DNA of 64,000 bases from JAHFUS01 sp035689115 (GCA_035689115.1 DASSMA010000011.1:3656-67655); one strand, 5' to 3'; positions 1 to 8,696 are shown, counted from the stretch's first letter. Numbers and translations: made by a program. The notes: generated by a model from the letters alone, not told the origin.

Positions 1-69
1 GTGCTCGTCTCCCACGTGGTGCTCGACATCGTCTACTGCTATGTCGACCCGAGGGTGCGCAATGACTAG
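1..69 (+). CDS. DppB-type ABC permease, C-terminal end only
   Basis: The first 22 codons in frame 1 read as the end of an oligopeptide ABC transporter inner-membrane permease. The terminal motif LDIVYCYVDPRVR is the usual end of DppB/OppB family proteins (compare LVVDLLYARLDPRVATA at the end of the 19712 permease and the DPRVR endings of the permeases at 2418 and 7726). The stop codon TAG overlaps the start of the following permease, which suggests translational coupling. Everything upstream is outside the window, so I cannot see whether this module also carries a pilin-type binding protein. Confidence 0.8.
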   Translation: MLVSHVVLDIVYCYVDPRVRND

Positions 70-973
70 GGCGCGCCGGAGCCGGCCCGCCAACGGCCTC
101 GTGTCGGCCGGTCGGAGAGCGCTCACCCGGCCCGGCGGCGTGATCGGGCTCGTCCTTCTCGGATCCATGGTCGCGCTGGCGGTCGCCGGCCCGATGATCT
201 CGCCCGGCAACCCGCTCGCCATCAAGTACCCGCCGATGCTGGCGCCGTCGCGCCACCACCTCTTCGGAACCGACAACCTCGGCCGCGACGAGTTCCGCGC
301 CGTGGCCCACGGGCTGCGCACGTCGCTGCGGATCGTGGTCGGCACCACGGTCCTCTCGGCGCTGCTGGGCACGGTCTTCGGCGTACTCGCCGGCTACTAC
401 GGAGGCGGGCTGGTCGACCGGGCGTTCCTGCGGTTCTCGGAGATCCTCCAGACCATTCCACGCATCTTCCTGGTGATCCTGGCCATCACCCTCTTCGGGT
501 CGGGCGAGCGGAACCTCATCGTGGTCCTCGCGATCACGTCCTGGGTGTTCCTGGCCCGGGTGACCCGCTCGGAGGCCCTGTCCGTGCGCAACCGCGGCTA
601 CGTCGAGGCGGCGAAGGCCAGCGGGAGCGGAGATGCCCGGGTCATCGCCCGCCACGTGGCCCCCAACGTCATGCCCGTGGCGATCGTCGTCATCGCCCTG
701 AATGCGTCGGGTGTGATCCTGGTCGAGGCAGGCCTGGCCTACCTCGGCCTCGCCTCCTCAACCCATGTCACCCTCGGGTCGCTGCTCAACACCGCCCAGG
801 TGTTCCTCAGCCAAGCATGGTGGATGTCGGTGTTCCCCGGTGCGGCCATCGCCATCACGGTGCTCGGCATCAACCTCATCGGCGACGCCTTCGGCGACGC
901 ATTCCGGCTGTCCGGGACGTCCGCGAAATGGCGGCACGGCACCGCCAACCCCGGCACTCCGGCTTCGTCGTAG
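62..973 (+). CDS. DppC-type oligopeptide ABC transporter permease
   Basis: Inner-membrane permease of about 303 residues, second of a DppB/DppC pair. An N-terminal helix (VIGLVLLGSMVALAVAGP) is followed by the conserved family segment FGTDNLGRDEFRAVAHGLRTS, several hydrophobic helices, and the EAA loop EAAKASGSGDARVIARHVAPN that contacts the ATPase. The ending FPGAAIAITVLGINLIGDAFGDAF is typical of DppC. The start at 62 is chosen because its ATG overlaps the preceding stop; an in-frame upstream codon at 41 would sit inside dppB. It converges on the small membrane-protein gene at 984 with only 10 bp between them. No ATPase gene follows directly, so it probably uses the ATPases encoded near 12-17 kb (inference). 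Confidence 0.9.
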   Translation: MTRARRSRPANGLVSAGRRALTRPGGVIGLVLLGSMVALAVAGPMISPGNPLAIKYPPMLAPSRHHLFGTDNLGRDEFRAVAHGLRTSLRIVVGTTVLSALLGTVFGVLAGYYGGGLVDRAFLRFSEILQTIPRIFLVILAITLFGSGERNLIVVLAITSWVFLARVTRSEALSVRNRGYVEAAKASGSGDARVIARHVAPNVMPVAIVVIALNASGVILVEAGLAYLGLASSTHVTLGSLLNTAQVFLSQAWWMSVFPGAAIAITVLGINLIGDAFGDAFRLSGTSAKWRHGTANPGTPASS

Positions 974-983
974 GGCGGCAGCC

Positions 984-1493
984 CTACGAGCCGCTCCCGC
1001 TGTCGGAGCCCTGGAGGCACTCGTTTCCCGACCCGAGCACGGCAACCTGGGCGCGCCGGAACTCAGGCGACCGGACCAGAGTGAGGTCGCCGGCCGCCGC
1101 CTTCTTCACGGCGGAAACCACCACCTTGGCGTCCGGCTTGGCGCTCCCCGGTGCCCGCTTCGACACCGCGTCGAGCTCGGAGCCCATGGTGCGCACCACG
1201 AGCTTGAACGAGTCGGCTGTGACGGTGGCCGGCAGGTCGCCCTCCAGTGGCACGCCGGCGGCGGCGAGGGCCGAACTGAGGCGACCCGACGCGTCGCAGT
1301 ACTTGGCAGGAGGATTGTGGACACCCGAGCTCTTGTTGCCGACGACGTAGAAGACCGCTCCCCCGGCCACGACCACGGCGAGGACGGCCAGCAGCGCACG
1401 CGCCGGTGGCTTGCGCCTCCCCGTCTTGGTGCGCTTCGGAGCCGACTTGGGCTGCGGCTTCTTGGGCGCCCCGATCTTGCTCAGGTCCTGCAT
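984..1493 (-). CDS. Small single-helix protein, paralogue 1 of the transporter-associated DLSK family
   Basis: 169 residues, no recognised family. The N-terminus MQDLSKIGAPKKPQPKSAP resembles those of the proteins at 5701-6243 (SEPLDFSKVGAKPK) and 6286-6825 (SEPLDLSRVGA). It is followed by a basic, proline-rich stretch, one transmembrane helix (ALLAVLAVVVAGGAVFYVVG, about residues 33-52), and an outside domain of roughly 115 residues with one Cys near its start (KYCDASG) and one near its end (NECLQG), which could form a disulfide. It is the last gene of a binding protein-DppB-DppC set, 47 bp after the DppC stop. A GGAGGA ribosome site abuts the ATG. Its position at the end of transporter modules suggests an accessory or scaffold role, which is inference. 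Confidence 0.75.
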   Translation of the reverse strand: MQDLSKIGAPKKPQPKSAPKRTKTGRRKPPARALLAVLAVVVAGGAVFYVVGNKSSGVHNPPAKYCDASGRLSSALAAAGVPLEGDLPATVTADSFKLVVRTMGSELDAVSKRAPGSAKPDAKVVVSAVKKAAAGDLTLVRSPEFRRAQVAVLGSGNECLQGSDSGSGS

Positions 1494-1540
1494 TCCTCCA
1501 CCTTCCCCGGGGCCGTCGAGGAAGCGACCATCATTCCATC

Positions 1541-2434
1541 CTATGCGGCATCCCGCACGGGCGCTCCCCAGCTCCGCTCCTCCTCCCCGTCCTGGTCGAG
1601 GAGTCCCGCCAGACCGTCGGCCAGGAGGTTGAGCGCGAACACCGTCACGGCCACCGCCGCCCCGGGGAACACCGACATCCACCACGCACGGTCCAGATAG
1701 GGCTGGGCGTTGTTCAGGAGCGCCCCCCAGCTCGGGACGTTGACGTCGGCCAGACCCAGGAACGCCAGCCCGGCCTCGAGCAGCACGACCCGGGACCCGA
1801 TCAGGGCCACCACCACCAGGGCGCCGCGCGCCACGTTGGGGAGGATGTGGCGGGCCAGGATCCGCACGTCGCCGGCGCCGGCCGCCCGAGCCGCCTCCAC
1901 GAAGGCCCGCTCGCGCAGCGACAGCGTCTCGGCCCGCACGACCCGGGCGAGGAAGGGCCACGACGTAAGGCCGAGGAGCACGGTGAGCGGCAGCCCGGGC
2001 CCGAACCATCCCACGACCAGCACGGCCAGGAAGAACCTGGGGACGGTCTGCACCACCTCCGAGACCCGCATGGTGGCGTCGTCGAGCAGGCCACCCTGCA
2101 GGCCGGCGGCGAGCCCGACCGGCAGTCCCACCGCCACGGCGATCACCACCACCCCGGCCACCACCTCCAGCGACGTGCGGGAGCCCTGTACCACGGCGGT
2201 GAACAGGTCCCGGCCCAGCTGGTCGGTGCCCATGAGGTGGGCCCGTGAGGGGGGCGCGAAGGGGTGGGGCGAGAGGGCGAAGGCGTAACGGGGGGCGAGG
2301 CGCCGGTCCAGCAGGGCGACTGCGGCGATGGCAGCCGTCAGCCCCAGCCCGGCCAGCAGCGACGGCTGGCGGCGGGCCCGGCGCAGGAACGGCGGGCGGC
2401 GGCGGGCGGCGGGCGCCTCAGCGCTGGCGGACAC
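1541..2434 (-). CDS. DppC-type oligopeptide ABC transporter permease
   Basis: 297-residue inner-membrane permease. Visible family marks are MGTDQLGRDLFTAVVQGSRTS near residue 68, the EAA loop EAARAAGAGDVRILARHILPN, and the ending FPGAAVAVTVFALNLLADGLAGLL. It overlaps the upstream DppB gene by 17 bp and precedes the small DLSK-family gene. Together with the genes at 2418 and 3492 it forms one peptide-uptake module without its own ATPase. It is clearly homologous to the permease at 62-973: both contain AWWMSVFPGAA, so the modules appear to have arisen by duplication. Confidence 0.92.
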   Translation of the reverse strand: MSASAEAPAARRRPPFLRRARRQPSLLAGLGLTAAIAAVALLDRRLAPRYAFALSPHPFAPPSRAHLMGTDQLGRDLFTAVVQGSRTSLEVVAGVVVIAVAVGLPVGLAAGLQGGLLDDATMRVSEVVQTVPRFFLAVLVVGWFGPGLPLTVLLGLTSWPFLARVVRAETLSLRERAFVEAARAAGAGDVRILARHILPNVARGALVVVALIGSRVVLLEAGLAFLGLADVNVPSWGALLNNAQPYLDRAWWMSVFPGAAVAVTVFALNLLADGLAGLLDQDGEEERSWGAPVRDAA

Positions 2435-3383
2435 GGGGGTCGATCCACGCGTACAGCAGGTCGGTGGCCAGGTTGGCGACCACCACGGCGGCGGACACGA
2501 GCAGCACCATGCCGAGGATCACCGGCTGATCGCCGGCCCGGCCGGCGTCGACCACCAGGCGGCCGAGGCCGGGCCAGTTGAAGACGCTCTCGACGAGTAC
2601 CGCACCCGAGACCAGGAACCCCACGCGGCTGCCGATCACGGTGACCACGGGCAGCAGGGTGTTGGGGACGGCGTGGCGGCGAACCACCTCGTCCTCCGAC
2701 GCACCCTTGGCCAGGGCCGCCCGGACGTACTCCCTGCCTCGCTCGCCGGCCAGGCCGGCGCGGGTGACCCGCAGCAGCAGGGCCGTCTCCGAGATGGCCA
2801 GCACGAGGGCGGGAAGCAGCAGATGGCGGCCGGTGTCGAGGGCCGCCGCCATCCCGGTGTGGACGGCCCGGGGGTCGTTCATCCCGCCGGCCGGCAGGAG
2901 GCCGGTTCGCAGGGCGAGCGTCAGTACCCCGAGCTGGGCAAGCCAGAAGGCTGGCACGGCGTAGCAGGCCAGGGATGCCAGGTTCACCCCGGCGTCGAGA
3001 CCACCGTGGGGCCGGCGGGCGGATCGGATGCCGAGCCACAGGCCGGCGGCGACGGAGAGGGCGAGGGCGGTGCCGGTGAGCAGCAGCGTGGGCCACAGCC
3101 GCATGGCGATGAGGGTGCGGACGGGCAGGCGCTGGGAGAAGGAGGTGCCGAGGTCGCCCCGCGCCAGGTGGCCGAGGTAGGCGGCGTACTGCTCGGGCAG
3201 CGGGCGGTCGAGGTGGAGGTACGCCCGGGCTGCGTCGATCTGGGTCTCGTCGGCACCCTCGCCGGCGAACTCCCGCGCCGGGTCGCCGGGGGCGGCGTGC
3301 ACGAGGACGAAGGTGAGGGTGACGACGCCGAGCACCGTGGGCACCACCAGGAGGAGTCGCCTGAGCACGTACCGGCGGTTCAC
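2418..3383 (-). CDS. DppB-type oligopeptide ABC transporter permease
   Basis: 321-residue inner-membrane permease. The start MNRRYVLRRLLLVVPTVLGVVTLTFVLVHAAPGDP is the standard DppB N-terminal helix and PGDP motif. Further marks are GDLGTSFSQRLPV, the EAA-type loop YVRAALAKGASEDEVVRRHAVPN, VESVFNWPGLGRL, and the ending DLLYAWIDPRVRQR. It begins 108 bp after the stop of the pilin-tethered binding protein (3492-5606) and overlaps dppC at its 3' end, so the three genes are very probably co-transcribed. Confidence 0.92.
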   Translation of the reverse strand: MNRRYVLRRLLLVVPTVLGVVTLTFVLVHAAPGDPAREFAGEGADETQIDAARAYLHLDRPLPEQYAAYLGHLARGDLGTSFSQRLPVRTLIAMRLWPTLLLTGTALALSVAAGLWLGIRSARRPHGGLDAGVNLASLACYAVPAFWLAQLGVLTLALRTGLLPAGGMNDPRAVHTGMAAALDTGRHLLLPALVLAISETALLLRVTRAGLAGERGREYVRAALAKGASEDEVVRRHAVPNTLLPVVTVIGSRVGFLVSGAVLVESVFNWPGLGRLVVDAGRAGDQPVILGMVLLVSAAVVVANLATDLLYAWIDPRVRQR

Positions 3384-3491
3384 GGACCACCGCCGCCGCT
3401 GCTGGGCGACCGCCTCGCTCTGGCGATTCTCTCCACGGCTGGGAGCTTCCCACTCCCGGCCCCGCCGGCCCAGGAGCAGAAGGCGGCTGTC

Positions 3492-5606
3492 CTACTTCGG
3501 GGTGCAGCTGGCGGACTCGGCGAACAAACCGGTCCACACCACGAAGCCCGCGCACCGGGTTGTGTACCCCCGAACGTTGGGCGTCTCGATCATCCACACG
3601 TAGGGCAGGTCCGTCACCACCCGCTGCTGGAAGTCGTGGTACAGGTTGTACCGGGTCGTGGTGTCGGAGGTCTGGACGGCGGTGTCGAAGTCGGTGTCGA
3701 CCGAGGAGTTGCGGTAGCCGGCGGCGTTGTTGGGCGTGCCGCTGGTCGAGATCTGGTCGGTGGCGTACTGCCGGCGCACGCCGACGTGCGGGTCGTAGCC
3801 GTTGGCGTAGTTGAGGATGTACAGGTCGAAGTTGCGGTTGGTGAAGACCTGCGTGGTGGCCGAGGAGGTGTTCACGGTGACCGGCATGTCGATGCCGACG
3901 GCGGCCAGGTTGGCCTTGATCACCGCCACCCGGTCGTCGAAGGCCAGCGAGCCCTGGAGGAACCGGACGGTGAGCGGCGTCCCGTCGGTGAAGTTCGGGT
4001 TGCCCAGGGCGGTGCGGACGTTGGGGGTGCCGTTCACGGGCGTCGTCGTGCGGGGCCCGCCCCAGCCGGCGGCGTCGAGCAGGGCGCCGGCCGCGGTCGT
4101 GTCGAAGGCGGGGAGGGGGATGTCGGTCTCGGCGCCGAAGATCTGACTGGAGATCGGCGACTTGGACACGGTGCCGATGCCGTAGCGCCCGGTGTTCAGG
4201 TACTGGTCCCGGTTGAGGGCCTGGAAGATGGCCTTGCGTACCCTCACGTCGCCAAGGATGGGATGGGGCGTGGCGGTGCCGGCGGCGATGTTGGCGACGT
4301 TGCTCCCGCTGGCCCACAGGTTGAAGATCACCTGGTCCACCGAGTTGGGCCCGCCGCCGAGCGACTGGGTGGCGGCCGTGGCGAACGAGGAGTTGGCTTG
4401 CAGGGCCGCCACGTTCTGGTTGGGCACGTCCCACAGGAAGTCGACGTCGCCGTTCAGCAAGGCGGTCTGGCGAGGGGCGTCGGTGGTGTAGGGCCGCATG
4501 AGGATGCCGTCCAGGTAGGGGAGGCCCGGCTTCCAGTAGTTCGGGTTCCGCACCACCTTGCCGTCGCCGGCGTTGGGAGTGTTGATGCTGCTGAACTGGA
4601 ACGGGCCGGTCCCGACCTTGATGGTGTCGGCCTGGGCCTGAGTGGGGCAACCGGGGCTGCCGGAGGTGAAGGCGCCGCCCAGCGAGGTGGCCGGGTTGAT
4701 CGCCGCCTCGGTGACGTTCAGCTGCTTCAGGAACGGGATGTAGGGGTTGGTGAAGTTGAAGACCACCGTGCCGCCCCTGCCGCCGGGGCCGTCGGTGGCC
4801 ACGATGTTGCTCGCCACACAGGTCGGCGCCGCCGTGTACCCGATCGGGGTAGCCATGTTCTTGGCCCGCGAGTGGAACTGGAACAGGATCTTCTCGAACG
4901 TCCACTTCACGTCGGTGGCCGACAGGTAGTGGGGCACCGCCGTGGTGCTGTCGTGCCACTGCACGTCCTGGCGCAGGGTGAGGGTGTAGGTGGCGCCGTT
5001 GTTGGTGATGCCGCCGTTGGCCGCGGTGGGCACGACCGTCGCGAGCTCGGGCGAGGGGTTCCCGGCCTCGTCGAGGGCGATGAGCCCGTTGTACATGGTC
5101 TCCCACCAAGCGTGCGGGCCGCCGTTGCTGGAAGAGGCGGCGTTGGTGGTGGTGTTGCTGGCGAAGGTCTCGCCGACGACGAGCGTGCCGCCGCGGACGA
5201 CGGCGCCGGCGCCGGCGACGCAGCCGGTCGGCGTGGAGCCCTGCGTCCCGCACTCCACGGTGAAGCTCGAGTTGGGCTGGCCGCTGGGGCCGTTGCTCCC
5301 CAGCAGGATCGTGTTCCCCATTGCCGTGCGGTTGCCCGGGTAGGAGCCGGCGGCGAGGAACCCGGCCGACGCCAGCGTCTGGACGTCGGCGTAGGACCCG
5401 TGCTGGGCGTAGTAGGCCTCTTCGGCGGTGTGGAGCGTCGCCACGTCGGTCTTGAACGCCGACGAGGCCCCCCGGTCCCGCACGCCGGTGACGGCGAAGA
5501 CCACGACGGCGGCGAGGACGCCGAGGATCACGATCACGACCAGCAGCTCGACGAGGGTGAACCCTCCGTTGCCTGCCCGCAGCCGCCATCGCCCGATCCG
5601 TTCCAC
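3492..5606 (-). CDS. Prepilin leader fused to family-5 peptide-binding protein (module A)
   Basis: 704 residues from a GTG start at 5606, preceded by an AGGGGG ribosome site. Residues 1-15 (VERIGRWRLRAGNGG) form a short basic prepilin leader ending in Gly, followed by FTLVELLVVIVILGVLAAV, the class III/type IV pilin signal with Glu at mature position 5. A pseudopilin-like stretch follows (TLHTAEEAYYAQHGSYADV). From about residue 135 (GGTLVVGETF) to the end it is an extracellular solute-binding protein family 5 domain (SBP_bac_5): YTLTLRQDVQWHD, GTGPFQF, NPNYW, DVRVRKAIFQALNRDQY. There is no lipobox and no ordinary Sec or Tat signal. Expected handling by a prepilin peptidase and anchoring by the pilin helix are inferred from the motif. 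The start is supported by the shared N-terminal pattern of the three paralogues (VERI, MVDRL, MIERL). An ATG 16 codons upstream is possible but breaks that pattern. Confidence 0.9.
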   Translation of the reverse strand: MERIGRWRLRAGNGGFTLVELLVVIVILGVLAAVVVFAVTGVRDRGASSAFKTDVATLHTAEEAYYAQHGSYADVQTLASAGFLAAGSYPGNRTAMGNTILLGSNGPSGQPNSSFTVECGTQGSTPTGCVAGAGAVVRGGTLVVGETFASNTTTNAASSSNGGPHAWWETMYNGLIALDEAGNPSPELATVVPTAANGGITNNGATYTLTLRQDVQWHDSTTAVPHYLSATDVKWTFEKILFQFHSRAKNMATPIGYTAAPTCVASNIVATDGPGGRGGTVVFNFTNPYIPFLKQLNVTEAAINPATSLGGAFTSGSPGCPTQAQADTIKVGTGPFQFSSINTPNAGDGKVVRNPNYWKPGLPYLDGILMRPYTTDAPRQTALLNGDVDFLWDVPNQNVAALQANSSFATAATQSLGGGPNSVDQVIFNLWASGSNVANIAAGTATPHPILGDVRVRKAIFQALNRDQYLNTGRYGIGTVSKSPISSQIFGAETDIPLPAFDTTAAGALLDAAGWGGPRTTTPVNGTPNVRTALGNPNFTDGTPLTVRFLQGSLAFDDRVAVIKANLAAVGIDMPVTVNTSSATTQVFTNRNFDLYILNYANGYDPHVGVRRQYATDQISTSGTPNNAAGYRNSSVDTDFDTAVQTSDTTTRYNLYHDFQQRVVTDLPYVWMIETPNVRGYTTRCAGFVVWTGLFAESASCTPK

Positions 5607-5652
5607 GACGCCCCCTGTCCCCGACGCGACCCTCCCGGCCTTCGCCCCGGCC

Positions 5653-5685
5653 ACTATGGCAGCCCTATCTGAAGGGAGGCTGAAG
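5653..5685 (-). promoter_or_regulatory. CTTCAG direct repeat (11-bp period) and -10-like element before module A
   Basis: Read on the minus strand, CTTCAG occurs at 5685-5680 and again at 5674-5669, exactly 11 bp apart. Ten nucleotides later comes CATAGT (5658-5653), which fits a -10 element; the fusion gene starts about 47 bp further on. Direct repeats with an 11-bp period are the usual binding architecture of OmpR/PhoB-family response regulators. The same arrangement precedes the other two pilin-binding protein fusions. Confidence 0.65.
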
Positions 5686-5700
5686 ATCAGGCGGCGTTCG

Positions 5701-6243
5701 TCAGCCCTCCTGGCCGTTCTGGCGGGTGCACGCCTGCTGCACGTAGTCGCTCACGTGCTGGCGGTGGGCGCGATAGGCGTCCGTGGCGAGAGCGCCGGCG
5801 TCGCCGCCGGCCGCCGCCTCGAGGGCGTCGAGGGCCGGCGGAAGGTCGGTCCTCACCCCCGGTGGCGCCACCGCCTTGAATTCCGACACAGAAGCGCCCA
5901 GCTGGCTCAACGCCTTCTTGGCGCCGGCCGAGTCGAGCGGCGGGGTCACCGGAGCCACCAGGTCGAGGGCGGCGGCCATGTCACAGAAGCGCGGTGACGA
6001 CACGGCTGCCCGGTTCGTCGCCGCCCCACTCGAGCCGCCCCCCCTGCCGGCGGCGAGGTAGGCCGCGCCGGACAGCGCTGCGGCGGCGAGGGCGGCGACA
6101 ACGGGGATGCGGCGCCTCGGGCGTCGCTTCGCCGGGACAGCGCCCGCCGGCGGGCTGGACGCCGGTGGCCGCTTGCGCGGCGGCGGTCCCGGCTGCGCCT
6201 TCGGCTTTGCGCCGACCTTGGAGAAGTCCAGGGGCTCGCTCAT
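5701..6243 (-). CDS. Small single-helix protein, paralogue 2 of the transporter-associated DLSK family
   Basis: 180 residues, no recognised family. It begins MSEPLDFSKVGAKPKAQPG, nearly the same as the neighbour at 6286-6825, then a proline/arginine-rich cytoplasmic tail of about 45 residues, one transmembrane helix (IPVVAALAAAALSGAAYLAAG), and an outside domain with Cys in RFCDMAAALDLVAP and in VQQACTRQ. The outside domain is alanine-rich and predicted helical. It is the second of two tandem copies after the module B permeases, 42 bp after the first. These look like a recent duplication. Function unknown; recurrence after DppC genes suggests an accessory of the transporter. Confidence 0.75.
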   Translation of the reverse strand: MSEPLDFSKVGAKPKAQPGPPPRKRPPASSPPAGAVPAKRRPRRRIPVVAALAAAALSGAAYLAAGRGGGSSGAATNRAAVSSPRFCDMAAALDLVAPVTPPLDSAGAKKALSQLGASVSEFKAVAPPGVRTDLPPALDALEAAAGGDAGALATDAYRAHRQHVSDYVQQACTRQNGQEG

Positions 6244-6285
6244 GAGTGAAGGGTGCCACGCCGGTCCGCGCGAATGGTGCCCGTC

Positions 6286-6825
6286 CTACTGGTCGCCAGC
6301 ACCCCCCCCAGGGGCGCACTGCTGGATGACGTCGGTGATGCGCTGGCGGTGCCGGTGGTAAGAGGCCGACTTCACCGCCTCCGCGTTGCCGCCGGCGGCG
6401 TCCCGGAGGGCCCCCAGAGCCGCCGAGACGTCGCCCCGCACCCGCTTTGGCGCCGCCGTCTTCAGCTCCTCGGCGGTGGGGCCCAGCTGGGCCAGAGCCG
6501 CCTTGGCCTGCGCGGGCGGGAGGCCGTTCACCTCGTCGGGGGCGACGCGGTCCAGGCCCTGGACCAGTTCACAGAAGCGGATCGACGAGGCGGCGGTGGC
6601 CGGCTTGCCGCCGCCTCGCCCGAAGAGGAGGTAGACGCCGACGCCGGCGGCGACGACGACGACGAGGGCCAGGATGGCCGCCACGGGCGGCCGTCCCGAC
6701 GCCTTCCTCGGGACCTTCGGCAACTTCCCCGGCGCCTTTCCGGGTGCCTTGCGGCGCGTGCCGCGCGACGGCGCCGGAGCAGGCCGGCCGGCGCCGACGC
6801 GGGAAAGGTCGAGTGGCTCGCTCAT
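6286..6825 (-). CDS. Small single-helix protein, paralogue 3 of the transporter-associated DLSK family
   Basis: 179 residues. Start MSEPLDLSRVGAGRPAPAPS, a Lys/Pro/Gly-rich tail (KAPGKAPGKLPKVPRKA), one transmembrane helix (PPVAAILALVVVVAAGVGVYL), then an outside domain with Cys in RFCELVQGLDRVAPDE and VIQQCAPGG. The pattern FC-x6-LD-x-VAP and the final HRQ-x6-[IV]QQ are shared with the copy at 5701-6243. The ATG overlaps the stop of the DppC-type permease (ATGA), so it is translationally coupled to the transporter, the best evidence that this family works with the permeases. Confidence 0.78.
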   Translation of the reverse strand: MSEPLDLSRVGAGRPAPAPSRGTRRKAPGKAPGKLPKVPRKASGRPPVAAILALVVVVAAGVGVYLLFGRGGGKPATAASSIRFCELVQGLDRVAPDEVNGLPPAQAKAALAQLGPTAEELKTAAPKRVRGDVSAALGALRDAAGGNAEAVKSASYHRHRQRITDVIQQCAPGGGAGDQ

Positions 6826-7715
6826 AGTCCTCTGGTCCTGATCTCGAAGGCGTCGCGCAGGCCCTCGCCGAAGAGGTTGGCGGCCAAGGCGACGATGAAG
6901 ATTGCCACGCCCGGGATGATCAGCAGCCGCGGGGCCGCGTTGAAGTAGATCCTCGAGTCGGCCAGCATCAACCCCCACTCGGGTTGGGGCGGGCGGGCGC
7001 CCAGGCCCAGGAACGACAGGGTGGACAGCGCGAGCAGCAGTCGCCCGACGTCGAGGCTGGCCAGCACGACCACCGCGCCGAGGACGTTGGGGACCACGTG
7101 GCGGGTGAGGATGCGCGCCCGCGACGAACCCGCCGCCCGGGCGGCGTCGACGTACTCGCGCTCGCGCACCGACAGCGTGGTGGCCCGCACCACCCTGGCC
7201 TGGCCGGTCCAGCCAAGGAGGGCCAGGACGACGACGAGCTTCACCGTGCCGCGCCCGAGCAGCCCCACGGTGACCATGGTGACGATCACCAGCGGGACCG
7301 CCTGCAGGATGTCGACGACCCGCATCACGGCGGCGTCGACGAGGCCGCCTCGGTAGCCCGCGATGACGCCGACCACGAGCCCGATGGTGGTGGCGATGGC
7401 GGTGATGGCGAGAGCCAGGGCCACCGACTCCCGCCCGCCCCACACGATCCTCGACAGCTCGTCCCGCCCGATGCCGTCCGTGCCGAGGGGATGGGCCCAG
7501 CTGAAGTGGGCCAGGTTGTTCGACGAGTCGGTGGCAAGAGGGTCGGGAAGATGCAACGCGGGCGCTGCGAGCAGCGTGAGGGCGACCAGCGCCAGCGCCA
7601 GTGCGCCCGCCATGGCCGTCGGCTCGCGGAGGGCCAGCCGCACGGCCCGGCCCGACCGCCGGGCTGCGTGGCCGGCGGCCACCTGCTCGGTGCCGGGAGA
7701 GACCACCGCCGTCAC
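6822..7715 (-). CDS. DppC-type oligopeptide ABC transporter permease
   Basis: About 297 residues from a GTG at 7715; another GTG at 7739 is equally possible and neither has a clear ribosome site. The open frame continues upstream but only through the neighbouring gene. Family marks are LGTDGIGRDELSRIVWGGRES, the EAA loop DAARAAGSSRARILTRHVVPN, LSFLGLGARPPQPEWGLML, and PGVAIFIVALAANLFGEGLRDAF. It follows dppB by 10 bp and ends in an ATGA overlap with the small DLSK-family gene. Part of module B. Confidence 0.88.
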   Translation of the reverse strand: MTAVVSPGTEQVAAGHAARRSGRAVRLALREPTAMAGALALALVALTLLAAPALHLPDPLATDSSNNLAHFSWAHPLGTDGIGRDELSRIVWGGRESVALALAITAIATTIGLVVGVIAGYRGGLVDAAVMRVVDILQAVPLVIVTMVTVGLLGRGTVKLVVVLALLGWTGQARVVRATTLSVREREYVDAARAAGSSRARILTRHVVPNVLGAVVVLASLDVGRLLLALSTLSFLGLGARPPQPEWGLMLADSRIYFNAAPRLLIIPGVAIFIVALAANLFGEGLRDAFEIRTRGL

Positions 7716-7725
7716 CCGAGGACCG

Positions 7726-8679
7726 TCATGCCGCTGCACCGAGGCGGACCCTGGGGTCGAGGCGTGGGTAGGAGAGGTCGACGAGGAGGTTGAAGGCGAT
7801 GACGACCAGGCCGGCATAGAGCACCACGCCCTGGGTCATCGGGTAGTCCGCCGAACCGACGGCACGGAGCGTGAGGCTGCCGATCCCTCCCCGTGCGAAG
7901 ACCAGCTCGACGACCACTGCCCCCTCGATGAGGCGGGCGACGATGCCGCCCAGGACGGTGACGACCGGGAGGAGGGCGTTGCGCAGGGCGTGGGACGCGG
8001 CCGTGGCCGAGCGGCTCAGGCCCTTGGCCATCGCCGTCCGGGAGTACTCCTCGCCCAGTTGGCCGGCGAGAGAGGTCTGGAGCAGGCGGGCGACGACGGC
8101 CGCCGGCGCGATCGCCAACGTGATGGCCGGGAGCACCAGTCCCTTCCACCCGGGGGTGCTCACCACAGGGAGGAGCTTGAGCCGCACCGAGAACAGGTAG
8201 ATGAGCATGTACGCCAGGAGGAAACCCGGGATTGAGGCACCGGCCAGCTCCCCCACCCGCAGGATCTCGCGACCCGAGCGGCGCTCCACCAACGCCCCCA
8301 GGAGGCCGAGGGGCACGCCCAGGAGCACGACGACGGCGATGGCGGCACCGGCCAGGCCGACCGTGCTCGGCGTCGCCCCCCGGATGGCGTGCGTGACACT
8401 CTCGCCTGTGAGCAGGGATTGCCCGAGGTCGCCGTGCACCGCCCGCCCCAGCCACTCGCCGTAGCGCACCAGAACGGGCCGGTCGAGTCCCAGCTCGTGG
8501 TGGACGGCGGCGATCTGCTCGGCCGTCGGGACCTCGCCCGGTTGCAGGCCCCGCTCGGCGATGATGCCCGACGGATCGCCGGCGATGGACCCGAGCAGGA
8601 AGACGAGGAGGGAGAGGCCGAGCAGCGTGGGCGCCGCCACTGCCAGGCGCCGCGCCGCGTACCGGCCTCTCCCTTCCAT
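7726..8679 (-). CDS. DppB-type oligopeptide ABC transporter permease
   Basis: 317-residue inner-membrane permease. Marks are the N-terminal helix (LAVAAPTLLGLSLLVFLLGS), GDPSG, GDLGQSLLTGESV, the cytoplasmic loop YSRTAMAKGLSRSATAASHA, VELVFARGGIGSL, and the ending LLVDLSYPRLDPRVRLGAAA. It starts 17 bp after the stop of the pilin-tethered binding protein at 8697-11219, which argues for a single transcript. Part of module B. Confidence 0.92.
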   Translation of the reverse strand: MEGRGRYAARRLAVAAPTLLGLSLLVFLLGSIAGDPSGIIAERGLQPGEVPTAEQIAAVHHELGLDRPVLVRYGEWLGRAVHGDLGQSLLTGESVTHAIRGATPSTVGLAGAAIAVVVLLGVPLGLLGALVERRSGREILRVGELAGASIPGFLLAYMLIYLFSVRLKLLPVVSTPGWKGLVLPAITLAIAPAAVVARLLQTSLAGQLGEEYSRTAMAKGLSRSATAASHALRNALLPVVTVLGGIVARLIEGAVVVELVFARGGIGSLTLRAVGSADYPMTQGVVLYAGLVVIAFNLLVDLSYPRLDPRVRLGAAA

Positions 8680-8696
8680 GTCGTCTCAGTGTTGCA

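Noticed and set aside
4727..4740. Two TTCAG copies inside the module A fusion gene
   Set aside because: Spacing is 9 bp, not 11, and they lie within coding sequence without a promoter role.
2328..5672. Very long plus-strand open frame (over 1100 codons) opposite module A
   Set aside because: It is the antisense shadow of the fusion and permease genes, with low-complexity Gly/Val/Arg composition and no family match. The same applies to 8745-11291 and 41511-45629.
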